A stretch of 64,000 nucleotides of DNA from Trema orientale (taxonomy: Eukaryota; Streptophyta; Magnoliopsida; Rosales; Cannabaceae). The stretch covers positions 3,497,355 to 3,561,354 of the forward strand of contig JXTC01000001.1 of assembly GCA_002914845.1 (NCBI GenBank). Direction: 5' to 3'. The position numbers were made by a program, and so were the translations under genes. Positions 23,142 through 36,569 of the stretch are shown in pieces (position 1 is the first letter of the stretch; the number at the start of each line of letters is the position of its first letter). The notes under the pieces are model-generated. The model was not told the DNA's origin. It made no database searches and was given only the letters and a program-made list of their open reading frames with translations.

Positions 23142-23745
23142 CAATCAAGAGTTACTATAGAATTTTCTCCCCCGAGATGAGCAAAAGGTTATTTTACAAC
23201 TGAGTAGAGGTTCGGGACATGCTTCTTCGCATAATATGGCAAGAAAACACACATGAGCAAAATTGAAAGTGAAAAAATTACACATTTTCTAGCAGATGAG
23301 ATGGAATGTAGAAGGTAAAATGGGGAAACGTTTCCATTTCTTCTTGAAAAGATTTAAATAGAATGACTAATGTCTATTAGGAAAAATGATATCTATACAT
23401 CAAAACGAATTACACCACCAAGACGACTAGAAACCAGAACCTTGTTCCCAAAAAGAACAGAAAATTGAAGTTATACATTATATGGGCTTGAACTTATGAT
23501 ACTATAAAGCAGTGACGTAAACCAGCTGACATTTTTATTTACACATAAACCGCTGCTCAGCTTTCAGCATCCTTTACTAGCTTTTAAATGTTGACCCTCG
23601 TGCTATCTTAGCTGCTCTTGAACATTCACTGCTGATCTACATAATTACATAATCAAAGCACTGTGAAGAGCTAAGGCTTCTCAACCCGGTAAAGGGCTCT
23701 TCTGGAGACTCGGAATGAGGAGAACTTCAGAGACTAGTACAGTTG
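23142..23745 (-). other. 3'UTR of the NT-C2/coiled-coil gene and spacer
   Basis: Lies between the hAT element and the stop codon of the minus-strand gene. Its last part should be that gene's 3'UTR. No other feature seen. Confidence 0.45.
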
Positions 23746-26700
23746 CTATGATAATGGACCCCCTAGAGGAGCTGTCGAGGAGCGATTTAAATATGGTACT
23801 TTCTTGGACCCCCGGACGTTCTTGAGAGTCATCATGAGTTTTTGTCTCTCTCCTTCGACCTCTGCGAACTGAAGGCTTAGCTGGGAGTATCGGTCATGCA
23901 TCTCCCTTAATTCAGTCTCCACCGCCGCATATCTTCCCTTGATTTCCAACATGTCTTTAATTAGCTCATTTATGTCCCTAAAGCTTTTAAATACTGCTTC
24001 CTCATCACTATGCTGCTTCAAGAAAGAACTGGAACACAGAAGGAGAATGCTATGTTAAAAATAAAGTCACATCATCCTTTTTGTTCAGAATTTAGAAGTG
24101 CACCATAATTCTCCCTTTAAGGTACGACATACAAATTTAGAAGACTGTTTAATGAAAGTTGCAAGATTGAATATTGCGGTTTTGCCTTGATTTAGGTGTC
24201 TATGCGTGTCTAATACAAGTTGCCTAATATAGGTGGGCAAGGTAAGGTTTTTGTGGAAACAGGATTAAAATTTTCCAGGGTTTATAACAGCTTTATGAGA
24301 TGATTTACCTCTGAAAATGAACATGTGACTTCTTCTTTGCCTGCAAGGACTCAGCAAGCTCAATTTCCAAAGCCAGTACCCTCTCTAACGCATTGCCATT
24401 GCAAGAGAATTCATTAAACAAAGGGAATATAGTCCCCAGTTCTTCATTTACCTAAGCAGCAAGCAGAAATAAGAGTGAGCTTATCGGAATTTGGCCATTG
24501 TAAAGAATAACTGGGAGAATCGATTTACCTTTTGTAACTGCAGCAACTCTCTTTGTAAACCAGGAGAATTTGGATCAAATTGACTATCATCTTGGGATAG
24601 AAGAAAATTTTCATGTTTCATCTTTTCCAACTGCATTTAGGAGGTGACAACAATTACATTATCTGATCCTATGCAAATGCTAGTAAGGATAGTGACAGCA
24701 ATGAAAAAAATGGAAACTTGTATCCTTAACCGTCAATGATATCCTAGCATTATAATACCATACTCTCACTTTCCATCTTACGTACCTCCTTATTTAAGTG
24801 ATCCATGCTAGACTTTAAACTTTGGGCCTTGAAATGGTCATTCACAATAGCTAAATGCTTTGTGTCTGTTTGTAGCATACCTTCTTGCTTTAACTGTAAA
24901 ACACTCGGAGATACATTAACAGATTGCGATGTAAGATCATCCTGATGAACAAATAATTTACATATTGTTAGAGACCAACATTTCTATGTCTAGAATGAAA
25001 TCAATGCATCACATTGTTCAATTTGTTCTTGCTAGCATGTCAGTTGACACATGATAAACAAATTGCCATGTTTCTCTTGAATTATATTGTGAACCCGGTA
25101 AGCATGACAAATGAGTCTGAAGAACAACAACAACAACAACAACAAAAAATTTTCCTCCTTATCAAGATTCAGGGAACATGCCATTGGCTGCGTAACCTGA
25201 CCTTTTACTGAATGATATCCGATGAGTTTTAGCCTCTTAAATTGTGACAGGACAAAGCAACAAAAAAGAATTTCCCCTTACAAGGAATAATATTAAATTC
25301 CAAATGACAACAAATGCTCAGTTACACAAGAGAGTGCTCCATGACCTTTAATAACAGTACCTATATGCACAAACTATAGAAGCATTAAAGATATTATACT
25401 GAGGCAAACAACCCTGACAAAACTGCTAGTTACCTGCTTTGGTTGCATTTTGATGATTGCATTTGAATGGTCAGCTTCATTAATGGGACTGGGAAAAGTG
25501 GGTCCAAATTCTCGACATTCATTTGAAATATTTTGCCCAGGAAGTATTCCGTTGACTGGCTCATAGTCTCTCTTCTGGTTATTCACTTGACAAGCTGAGC
25601 TCTCAAGCAAATCTTTTACTGAGGTGAGTTCTACAGCAATCTTAGATTTCTCCTCGTTGCACTTTTGTAATGAGACTTCAAGCTCTTGTTTTTCTTCCTT
25701 GCAGCATTCAAGGCTTATCAATGAGCATTCCTTTTCAGCCTTCGTTAGGTCGTATGCCTTCATTATTTCACGCTTTTCAGAAAGCGCAGAATGCAAGTCA
25801 GTCTCCAATTCCAAGATTCTCATTCCTAGCTCTTCATTTCTTTTTAAGTGAGAAGCTTCTGATTTCTTCCGATTCTCGACTTCATTGATTGCATCTTGTA
25901 ATTTCCACAGCATTTCCTCACTATGTTTTTTGGAGATTGAAAGCTTTTGTTTCATTTCTTGCAGCTTGGTTTCATACTGTTCTTTGATAAATGCAATTCT
26001 CAAGGACTCTTGCATGGCAGGTGGTGGTCCTTCTGGCTCTCTTCTTTCACGAGCCTGAATACACTCTGCTTCAGCCTTGTCTTTAAGCTCCTTCAAATGG
26101 GTTGACAGATTCTTAAACTCATCCGTCTTCAAAACCTGTTCAGAGAGCCTATAGCTAACCTCATTGTACTTGTTCTGCAACATTATCAGTTCATGCTTAT
26201 ATTCCTCCACCAAGGCTATCTGAGGTTGCTGTTCATCCAATTTCAACTTGAGCACCAAAAGTTTGACTTCTAGTTCTTCCTTGATGAGCATCAAGTCATC
26301 AATCTCTTCCTCATATTTCACCAACATAGCCTCCAGCCTTTCAACCTCAAGAGTGTGCTTTCTTGTATTTACATGAGAACTAGCCTCCACCTTTTTAGCT
26401 CTTTTCTTGAATTCATCAAGTTCAGTTCTAATGCTGCTGTTTGTATCAAGAAGCATTCTGTTTTGAGCCACGGAAGCATCCAACTCAGACCTAAGGGAGT
26501 CAAGACTTGTCATCAATTTAGCATTCTCTTTGATGTAATGTGCCTCCGTAGATAGACAATGATTAAGCATACTCTCTACACTAAGATATCTCTTCTGAAG
26601 CTCCTCAAGGCAGGACTCATATTGAGCTTTCGTGAAAGTAAGTCTCACATCTGACGCTATTGAAAACTCATGCATTTCAGATAAGTGTGCTTCCAAACAA

Positions 26701-29700
26701 GACATAGAAGAACACTCTTCACGAGCAGCTTTTAGACTTTGTTCAGAGTCCGACAAAGTACAAAAGATATTCGACTTCTCCAGTTCTAATTCTGTCACTA
26801 ATTGATTCAGATGAACCAACTCAGCCTTCTGCTGATCAAAAGTTAGCAGCTCATGGTGCTTCTCATTTAACTGAGAAGTTAGATAAGTTACTCTACTTTC
26901 TAAACTATTTTTAGTGCATCTTTCAACATGCAACTCCTCTTGCAATGACTGCAAATTTGATCTCATATTATTAAGCTCCAGTTCCAGCTTCGCAGATACC
27001 TCAGTTTTATCCTTTAAGGTCCTCATCAGAGCTTCCCTTTCCTCTGAAAAAGCTGATACTGCCAGCTTGCACCTTCCAAGCTCTTCAGTTACACTCTGTA
27101 ATGCCATTATTTCTTGAGCAAGATCTTTGTTCTTAGAAAAAAGTTGCTGCAGCTCAAGTTCCAAATGATCAAAAGCAGACAGAAGTTCTCTGTGATGCTG
27201 TTCATAATTTTCTTCAGCTTCAGAGCTAATCTTCATTCTGTTAGCAATAGCCTCAACTTCTGACTGAAGCTTATGCATCAGGATGCTAGACACATCCAGT
27301 TTGCCCGTAATATTCCGTACATCGTCGTCAAATTTCCGTTTCATTTCTGACTCTGCTGCACTTAAGGACACCTTAGCCACATCTCTCTCATGCACTAGAT
27401 CTTGCTTCTCCTCAATCAGTTGGAAAATCTTATTGCATGCACTATGCTGAAGCTCTTCTAATCTCATCAGTGTACCTTCTAAATCCTCAGAATCCAATCC
27501 CTGATAGACACATTCACTCCAAATGGACAATCCATTATATTTTTCGTCATAAAATGCCAGCAGTTTCTGCAGCTTATCATGCAGAAAGTCTACATTACTT
27601 TGCAAATTCTCCTTTGCAAAAGATATTTCATCAAGCTCAGTTCTGACAGCTTTCATGTCTTCATGCAAAGAGGAAATTTGATCTCGTAGATTTCCATTTT
27701 CTAGCACTTCCTTTTTCAACAAATTTTCCAACTCTAATTTTTCAACAAAGCATGCCTGGAATTTGCTCTCGTAACTTCCCAAATCTTTCATCAGTGTTTC
27801 ACATTCGATAATCTTTTCGGAAAGAAGAACATTTTTTTCAGTATCCTTTGCAGAAGCTAGCTCATCAATCTCAGTTCTGACAGCTTTCATCTCTTCCTGC
27901 AAAGAGGAAATTTTCTCTCGAAGATTTTCATTTTCTAGCACTTCCTTCTTCAACAAATTTTCCAAGTCTAATTTCTCGACGGAGCATGCTTGGAATTTGC
28001 TCTCATAATTTTCCAAATCTTTCATCAGTGTCTCACATTCAGTAATCTTTTGGGAAAGAAAAATATTTTCTTCAGTGACCTTCTGAAAATTTGTTTCTAA
28101 AACTTTATTCTGCAGAGCCATGTCATTGCATTGGGAATCACATGTATCCTTGTATTCCTTCCAACGTTGAACCTCATCCATAGCACCTTGAAGCCCCTGC
28201 ATCAGCACCTCCTTGGATTCAGTTGAAAGCTCCAGCTGTTGTGTAAGTTTATCAGCTTTCTCCTTGAGCAATCCAAATTCAGCACTTGCCTCGAGTAAAG
28301 TTTCCTGTAGAGTCTTTGAGAAAATATCTAAATATACATTCACCAGATGAGCTTCATAGACTTCTTCTTCAACCTTTTGGTAAAGGCCCTTCTGCAGAAG
28401 AAGAGATCTTTTCAAGTCCTCTGAAATAATGTCCCCATCTAAATCTTGTTTCTTCGCTGCATCAAATTGATGCTGGGACCGCTTGAGTTTCGTAGATTGA
28501 AATTCCTTTGAGACCAACTTTTTATTCTCTATCACTTCATACCCCAGAACGCTTGGTGTTGAAGAATCTGAAAAGGCTTGCTTAATGAGGTTTTCATTAG
28601 TTTCATACATGGAGAGAACCTGGACAGAAAGCAATTCAAGATCCTTCTGTAACTGGTTTACTGCAATAGAGTAATTCAAGCGTGCCCTTTTCAGTGCTGC
28701 TTCTGCAGTGACAGCCCTTCTTTCAAGATCTTTGTTGAGAGTCTCCAAAACACACTTCTCTTCAGTAAATCTCGTTATTTTCTTGTTCATATCTTGTTGT
28801 ATGTTCTCCATCTCAGCTTTCGTAGCTGAAATGGTATAGAGGCAAGCAGAATGCTCATTTCTGAGATTCTGCAACTCCCCCATCATCTGCCTCTGAGTTT
28901 CCTCAAGTTCCTGAACAAGAGCTTCATAATAGCACTCCATCTGATCCATTTTCCTTACAAGGCCTTCACGTTCAGCTTTCAATTCATCCAACTCTTTTAT
29001 CAGTTCAAAGATTTTTCCCTTCATTGCAACGTGAACATCAGCAGAATCAATTTCTTGAGACAGAGCAGGTATGTCCAGACAATGAAGTGGCTGATAAAAA
29101 TCTGCACTAAACCTGGTTCCTGGTAACAACTGCTGACCCTTGTGTACATTCATTTCCCTGATCTCATTTACATTCGCCAAGTTCATTCCTAAAACCACCT
29201 GTCCAGTTCCTCGTTTAAGATCCTCCAGAACACTCAGCAATGCTTCCATGTCTGAATTGAAGGACCTGACGTCTCTTTCATGGAATCCAAAACAAGCCTT
29301 GCTTTGAACCTCTTTTATCTTGTCTTCCAAATCAACAAGCCCCTTAACCCACCTGAGTTGTAACTCTTGAAAGGAGGCATTCTGGATTGTCTCTGTAGAT
29401 TCTCTGATGGTAAATCGGGTGTTTAATTTGGATCGTTTTAACTGCTCAAGATCAGCTTTGAAACTTGAACACTCGGATCTCAGTACATAAACTTCTTTTG
29501 CTAGTTGTTCTCCTGAAGCCATTTCCGTAGCAAGTAGCTGAGCAAATTTTTGGGCTTCAATTCCTATTTCATCAGCATTACTTTGTAAAGAAGTCATCTC
29601 TAGCTTAAGCTCAAGAATAGACGACTCAGCTGTTTCCAAGCTTCTTCGAAGTATATTATTCTCTTCATATGCATTTGCCAAATCATTATCTGCAGAATAG

Positions 29701-32432
29701 TCGGAAACCCAGCCATGAGCCCAATCACTGCTTCCATGAGGCAGAAACTGACGATCAGAGGGATCTCCTTTTTCTGGCTGCGGACTTTGATTGAGGATAG
29801 GCCCAACAAAGTCACCTGAAGTTGTACTTTTAAGGCTGTCAATTTCGTGGGTGCTGGATGTATCATGTTTCTCAGCATATAAACTTTCTGAAGTACTGGA
29901 AGAACCATCAAAGCCAACAGCAGAGTCTGGATACTCTTCATTGAGACCAGCCTCTTCTTCAAGGGGAGGCAATTCTTCTTTGAACCGAACTCGTGAATTG
30001 ACCTGTTTACAATGGAAAATACAAATATATTCAAACTAATCAATGCTGTACATTTTTTGTGCAAATAAATAGCTTCAGTGATTAAAAGAGCTCTACAATA
30101 CTGCACTATATTCGATCTTAAGATAGTTCAGTTGACACACCAGGTGTAAGTCAAAATAATAGGTGTTCAAAATTTTCACACTGGGTATTAGGGTAACCTC
30201 ATAATTATAAGGGAAGAAAATATGTCCATACTTGAAGTAACTATCCATGCCAGCATACCAGCTGATGGTTATTCCAGCGAGGGAAAAGGTTTTATACTAA
30301 AATCAGAATTATTTTCCCATGATCCTGGATTATGATAAAGCTAGAGGTGATGGGAATAGTACAGCAGTTAATATGTCAATAGCTTGGGAGAATTAATTAC
30401 CATTACCAACTCTTTATCTGCTTACAAAACTCACGCCATTTTTTCCAGGGGCCTTTTTCATGTACTAGAATCGACTAATAATATCAGGTGATCTTTTATT
30501 CCTAATATAAGTTAGAGAGAGAACTAATTATCGGATTTAGTTTCTTTCCAGTTTCTACATGAAAGGACGTAGCAATATCAGGCAAAAGATTACTTCTTGG
30601 ATTTACCAATGATCCTGACGGCTTGCTAACAGAAACTTTCACTTGGTCAAAGATATTAAAACAAAGAAATACGATAAGACGTGCTGCCAAAATTGGCGAG
30701 GAAAAGGACATTGAGATGCATCATACAAGTAATCTTAATCAGAAAGAGTCTAATGTTAAATTGTTAATTTTAACACATCAATAACCAAAACATCAATATT
30801 ATATAGTGGCAAAATATAAGCATACTAATAGCACCAAACCTTGTCTATCGGATCATTGATTGTATCTTCAGCAGATGATATTTTTCTAGCAGCAGATTCA
30901 TCAGGGAGACCTCTCTCTCTGAGCTCCCTCTGAAGCTCAAACTCTCTGAAAAGAGTTATAACTACATATTAACAAACTGAAATCAACTAAAGTATAGAAC
31001 TAGCTAGATATCAATACCGCACCTGAAACCAGTTTTAGAAGTTAACAGCTGAACAGTGACCTGGTATCAGGAAACAAAAACCAAGTACGTGGTAAATGGG
31101 AGTTCAAATCACTCTGGCAACAAGCATATAAGAGTAACTATAATCAAAAAGGAGACACTACATACAACCAGGTTGATAAAATTGATGGAAAAAGAACATT
31201 CCTATAGATAAAAGAATTAGAATACATTTCAAAAGTAGGTAATCCTCACATGCAAAATTGTTCCAGAGTCGCATCCCTGAAGAGGCAGTGCAACAGAGGA
31301 GGGCTTTAATGCATCAGCATAATGAGCAAGGTTGATGTTAGCCTCACCAAGGACACTAGACCGTGAGGAACCCTGATGCCAGTAAGATTCAGCCAAACAC
31401 AAAGTTCGTTCACTTGAAACAAATAAATCTTTTCATATATTAGAGGCATTCTTAATTCATAAAAGGGACTTTTTATAATAAGAATTGTGAAGGATTACTA
31501 CCATTTACCTACCATTGCTACCACAAGTTTATACAGCTTCTCATCATATTGCTTTGTTTTAATATCTTGGAGAAGTCTTGTGGTTTCATAGATAGGGTCT
31601 GCCCATTTACAAGTCCCACTTCTCACATTTGCTTTTGTTGTCTTGGCCGTTGCCTTCCCAGAATCAGCAGGAATGAAAGAGATAAACAACTTATCCCATC
31701 CAGTTTGTGGAATCTGAATCACAGTGGAAACCGTTGCATTCAGGCCTTGCACAGTTTGTCAATGCCAACCATAGAAAATACGCTCCTTTCCAACCATGAA
31801 AAAACAGAGGGAAAAAAACCAAACACACACACAAAAAAACACGGAGACATGCACTTTAGCCATAACAAGAAAATTTTTAGATGAGTGTTCCCCCCCCCCC
31901 CCCCCCCCCCTTTTGTTCTCTTTCTCTTCTCTTCTCAACACCTACTTTTCAACAAGTCATTGTTCCATTATCCCAATGCACCCTTATTGCAACGAAAAAC
32001 ACATGTCAGACACCTATGAAATACCATTTCCAACTAAGGATAGCCAACAATACAAGGTATGGCACCAACAGTCAGTAGTAGAATAAGTGACATCATATTA
32101 TTAAACAGCGAGGCTGCTATTTGTTATCTTTTCTTCTTCCGTCACCCTCACCCCCCCCCCTCTTCCTTCTCCTGGGGGGGAGCACCCCGCCCCTATCCTC
32201 CTCTTTCTTTCTTTCTCTGTTGGCGAAAGCATAATTCTGAGAGTATGAGCATAAACATTCTAGAAATAAACTTCATAAAAGACTCAGAAAGAAAAACTAC
32301 CAAACGAAAATGTTTATCAGTACACAATTTACAAAAAATTGCTCGGAAACTTACATGTGTAGCATGGAATTGTAACCTGAAAACCACTTTCACTTTTGTT
32401 TTCTCAAGCTTCCATTTACTGATCCTCGACAT
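23746..32432 (-). CDS. NT-C2 domain, long coiled-coil protein (At1g22060-like)
   Basis: Ten coding exons on the minus strand: 32355-32432, 31513-31713, 31250-31372, 31023-31060, 30840-30945, 25434-30002, 24786-24941, 24529-24630, 24309-24451 and 23746-24028. All have GT-AG borders and keep frame, giving 1932 aa. Exons 1-5 encode an N-terminal C2 domain of the EEIG1/EHBP1 type: WKLEKTKVKVVFRLQFHAT, WADPIYETTRLLQD, LGEANINLAHYAD. The 4.6-kb sixth exon and the rest are heptad-rich coiled coil. Similar plant proteins are labelled sporulation-specific protein 15-like or myosin-like, names based on coiled coil only. NT-C2 domains are thought to bind membranes or link endocytic vesicles to the cytoskeleton; a tethering role here is inference. 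About 78 residues are tandemly duplicated in exon 6 (27600-28070). A 5'UTR intron probably spans 32435-33378, and the leader may start near the (AG)n tract at 34.1 kb. Confidence 0.93.
25116..25146. repeat. (CAA)n microsatellite in an intron
   Basis: A run of CAA triplets lies in the intron between the large sixth exon and the seventh exon of the NT-C2 gene. It gives a short poly-Gln frame on the opposite strand that is not a gene. Confidence 0.8.
31890..31910. repeat. Poly-C tract (poly-G on the gene's coding strand)
   Basis: Twenty-one consecutive C on the + strand lie in intron 1 of the minus-strand NT-C2 gene, so the pre-mRNA carries a G21 run. A second G-rich cluster lies at 32149-32195 in the same intron. 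Homopolymer length is error-prone in assemblies. Confidence 0.85.
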
Positions 32433-34098
32433 TACTGTTTAATGTATCCAGCATCAACTGTGAATTATCAATGTTCCATTTCCATCCCCCTGCCCAATTC
32501 AATCTAAATCAGTAGTTAAATAAGTGTATATGTTATAAGGAACTGGTAGTGACTGCAATTTCGCTGTTGTGACCACTGGAATTGCGACAGCTAGACTTCA
32601 AAACATTGATTTCGTATAAACTAGGCAAAGATTTTTCATACATCATAACATGAATAAACTACGGGTGTTAGAAGCTCGACAAACCACTCCTAATAGACAC
32701 TTCGATAAGCTGACGTTGTATCAACCGTAGATACTAACATAAACGGTTGAGATTGTCGGCTGTGGCTTTGAGCCAACGGGACCCAAGTAGCACATAAGAC
32801 TAACTTGGTTAAACCATGGAAACTTAAGTGAGAGTCACTAAACCCATTTAAAAGAACTAATGGAATAAAAATTTGAACTACCACCAAATTCACCTGGACA
32901 AATCCAAAACAATGCGATATATTGAAATTTGTACATAGACATCATATAAATCAAACAAAGGGTACTGCACAGATCCTACAATTCTCTGGGGCAGACGGAA
33001 CCACTTGATGACTTAGACTTCATGACTTAGATATGGACTAGAGTCAAACATCATAGCCAAATCAGTAACAAAATGACGACATTTTCGAATCGAAAAATGC
33101 AGATATAAACAGGGCAGATCTCAAGCTAAACTAGCTAGAGCATAGAAGGTATTATGCTGAAACTCAACAGTTCTCGTTCTTGTAAGTCACATAAACTAGT
33201 AAACACTGACTTGAATGAGCTTTCCAAAACCAGTTGGCCTAGCCAAGTTTTGAGTTACCATTTTCTGCAAGACTCACAAATATCTACATCCAACGTATTC
33301 TCACACAGTTTCCTCCATTTTCTCGGCAACCAAAAATAAGGTCAAAAGAAGTAATGAAACCCAAAAAAGAAAAATAGATACCTTGTTCCAAAGAGGGGCT
33401 TTAGATTTGGTAAACGCCAAAACCAGGGATAAGTTCAGATACCCATTTAAGAAAAATGTCCCCGGATCCAAAAGTCCCAGAAGAAACGCCGTGTATTCAG
33501 ATGCTCAGTTTCAGAAACCGACGAAAGAAAAAATGCCCAGATGAAAGAACAACCTCAAAAGCAATGCCAGTCCTAACACTGAACCCAAAGACTGACAAAA
33601 ATAATAGCAGAGAGTGAAGAAAGAGAATCCGAGACTCAAATGTGAAATGCTTAGCTAAATGTGGAAAAAAGAGAGAGAATTAAAAATGGTACTCCAAAAA
33701 AACAAAAGTATTATTATCTCAGAGCCAAAAAAAAAAAAAAAGGAATACTGTTATGCTTGAAGAAAACGTCAAAAACCAGATTTGACGTAATGGAGAAATA
33801 CCCAGAGGTTAAAAATGTCGAATTTCAAGCTAAAATCATTAGAAACGCCAAAAAAGAAAATATTGTCCAAAATGCCATGAAGGGAACAGTGGTTACCAGT
33901 AGTATTAAAAAAATAATAGTAATAGTAGTATTAATAAATAATGTTGAATAATGTTGCTATTTTTCATTAAAATAATGGGAGTGCGAAGTGAGGAGGGTTG
34001 GTATGGTACCTAGCTTGGGATCTGCAGGTGCTTAAGATGGAAGGAAAAGCAGGGTAATCTTTACTGGGAAGGGTCTGACTTCTGATACTGAAGGAAGC

Positions 34099-34133
<35 letters not shown>

Positions 34134-34140
34134 AGAGGAA
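32433..34140 (-). promoter_or_regulatory. 5'UTR, leader intron and promoter zone of the NT-C2 gene
   Basis: An acceptor AAACAG lies two bases before the ATG (32434), and a candidate donor (AACAAG before GTATCT) lies near 33379, indicating a leader intron of about 0.95 kb. Another possible donor sits near 34011. An (AG)n microsatellite at about 34105-34128 is typical of plant core promoters. The leader structure is inferred from splice-site appearance only. Confidence 0.45.
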
Positions 34141-35100
34141 GTGTAGTATTTGGTTTTTGGTGGTTAGGATTAATTTGAATATTAAGATCTAATGTGGAGT
34201 AAGTAACAAGTATAACGCCATTAATGAGGTGAAATGGAGCTTATTGTTTTAGCTCAGATATCAACTTCATAAACCCGCCAAAAGACACTAATTTTCTGTC
34301 TTCATATGTATATTTTTTTTCCTAATTTTAATTGGACATATGAATTTCACTTTTTGCTAAGATGGGCTCGTGGACTTATTAATTTACATGCCCCCTTGGT
34401 CCTTTCTTTTCTTTTTTCTTTTTTTTTTTTTTTTTGGGAAGAGGGGGGGTTTGGAAATTTCAAAAAAAGGAAGAAAATTTTAATATATAATAATATAATA
34501 AAGTGGAAGAAGTGAATGAGGAAACGAGCAAAGCAATTATCCAGTTCATTTATTGATTTTGTGTTTCTTTTAAGTAAGTTTTTTCGTTTTTCTTCTTTCT
34601 TTTTTCTTTTTTTGAGATGAAGTAAGTGTTTTCTTTTATTCTTGGTATTTAAAGAAGATCAAGGTCATAATATCTAACTGGCTTCTTAAGACTTGAATGA
34701 TCCCTATAAGGAAATATATAAGCTGAGACTGTATTTAGATGGACAATTTATTGTCTAATACAAGACCAGCAATATTTGAAGACAGTCTCTATTATTTATC
34801 TATTTATTTTTTGATAAACACAAGTCTCCATTCAAGTCATAGCGAGTATGGACGCTTTATTTATTAAAAAAGAATGGAAAATTTACATTTTGTGATCTAC
34901 TAAACTCTCATGATGAGAAAAAAAATTCATTTATAAATATTTTCAAAATTAACTCATATTGTCATGTCACACGTGTAAAATTACTAAGATAATCTATTTC
35001 CTAACAAACTTTGAAATACATTACTCTCGAACAAACGAATAAATTAGATGTATACTACTTTTTTTTCCTCATTAATTAAATCTAATACCATATCACTTTT
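34141..35100. other. AT-rich intergenic DNA
   Basis: No recognisable gene or transposon ends. Long T-runs near 34414-34436. Confidence 0.4.
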
Positions 35101-35415
35101 TTAAAATGAATTCTTGACGAATTCTTGACGATCTTGATGGATTCTTGAACGATTCTTGATGTCAGCAGCGATCTTGATGAATTTTTGACGGATTTTTGAC
35201 GATCTTGATAGATTCTTGATGAATTCTTGACATCGGCGGCAATATTGATGGGCTCTTGATGAATTCTTGACATCGGCGGCAATATTGATGGGCTCTTGAT
35301 GAATTCTTGACGGATTCTAAACAATCTTGATAGATTCTTGACGGATTCTTGACAGATTCTTGATGGATTCTTAACGAGTTCTTGATTAATTCTTGACAGA
35401 TTCTTGATTAATTCC
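35101..35415. repeat. Minisatellite of ATTCTTGACGG-type units
   Basis: About 25 imperfect copies of a 10-12 bp unit (ATTCTTGACGG, GATCTTGATGG and variants) are interrupted by a longer unit containing ATCGGCGGCAATATTGATGG, itself present twice in tandem around 35215-35295. The minus-strand frame gives a degenerate peptide repeat such as NSSRI; with no homology, it is not called as a gene. Confidence 0.85.
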
Positions 35416-36569
35416 CTCCCGAAAGTGGTAGAATCTAATAGTGGTAGTAAATTTAGTTAAACATTTGAAAAAAGTGGTATTTATTTACTTAACCCCGAAC
35501 AAACTCCAAACTACTTCTACCACTATACCGATCCTAATCCCAATCCTAGCGGCGCCTCCACTCGACTAGGGATCGAAAAATTTCGATCATGGTCAAACTT
35601 ATTCTGTTCCCTCTACTGGTTGTTCCAATCGATTTTTGACTAGCAGCCGAAAAATTTCGACTGAGATTGAAGCATCATTCAACCGTAGTCGAACATAGTC
35701 AGCTGCTTTCCCGGCTCGACTTGACTTGGTCGAAAATTTTCGACTAAAGTCAAATCAAAAGTAATTTTAGAATTCTGAAATTTTCATTAAATGACATGGC
35801 AATAGAAGTCTTAGTTTTGTAATAATTTATAAGTTATCCCATTTTCCGACACATACTTTAAAATAGGATCAAAATTGATAATCCTCCATATTCTTTCTTT
35901 TTTTATTTGTTTAAAATTTATTATAAAAACTGATATATTCCCCCTTTTTTAAAAATTAAAAAAAAAAAGCTCTTTTATTGATTTTCCCCTTCCCAAAAAA
36001 AGGAAACAAAAATCCCTATTTCATTGATCAATTTCATGTAAGTAGTTAGGTACTATTTTCCCTAAGCACTTGACTCCCTATCAGACACACCTACGTCTAT
36101 GAGGCAATTGACCAGAATCATAATGCAACCTAAAATAATTATTAAAACGAAAAATCATAAAACAAAAATTGATTATTTTTTGATGATTTACTCATTAGAA
36201 CAGTATTATAAGATGTAATTATGGTCAGTCTTTACTATATTCTCTAGGGTGGTGCTTTGACTCTAATAGCTAACGATCATTATTTGAAGAAGGAAACATA
36301 ATGAAATGATTCTTCTATCAATGTAATTTATAGAGCGGGGATGAGGAAACATAATTATTGACCCTATAAGTGATAATTGTTTAATCAATTAAAATGAGAT
36401 TCTCAAAATGGGTCCTAAGAAAAAATAAAAACATTCCATGCACAAGTTAGACCCTGCAAAATTTACATTATTCATCCTAATAAGGTTCAATGTGGCAAAC
36501 AATAGGACAATTGGATGTATCCAAGGCATGTATATACACACAAAAATGTCGCTAGCACTTATTTTTAAT
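35416..36569. other. Intergenic DNA with GATCGAAAAATTTCGA-type repeats
   Basis: Around 35560-35760 the word CGAAAAATTTCGA and related pieces recur in both orientations, suggesting the remains of a repeat. The rest is AT-rich and unassigned. Confidence 0.35.

Noticed and set aside
25374-25433. Hydrophobic C-terminal tail (SFVRVVCLSIISLML) at the end of the long exon of the coiled-coil gene
   Set aside because: It lies beyond a good splice donor (AAAGCAG before GTAACT) and is intron read-through; splicing joins in-frame exons that continue the coiled coil.
29600-30106. 168-codon minus-strand frame overlapping the coiled-coil exon
   Set aside because: Wrong frame relative to a well-supported gene; no domain.
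31759-32086. Short frames rich in Gly or Pro around the poly-C tract
   Set aside because: Homopolymer artefacts within an intron.
32059-32442. 127-codon + strand frame
   Set aside because: Antisense to exon 1 and intron 1 of the NT-C2 gene, and made long by poly-C and CT tracts.
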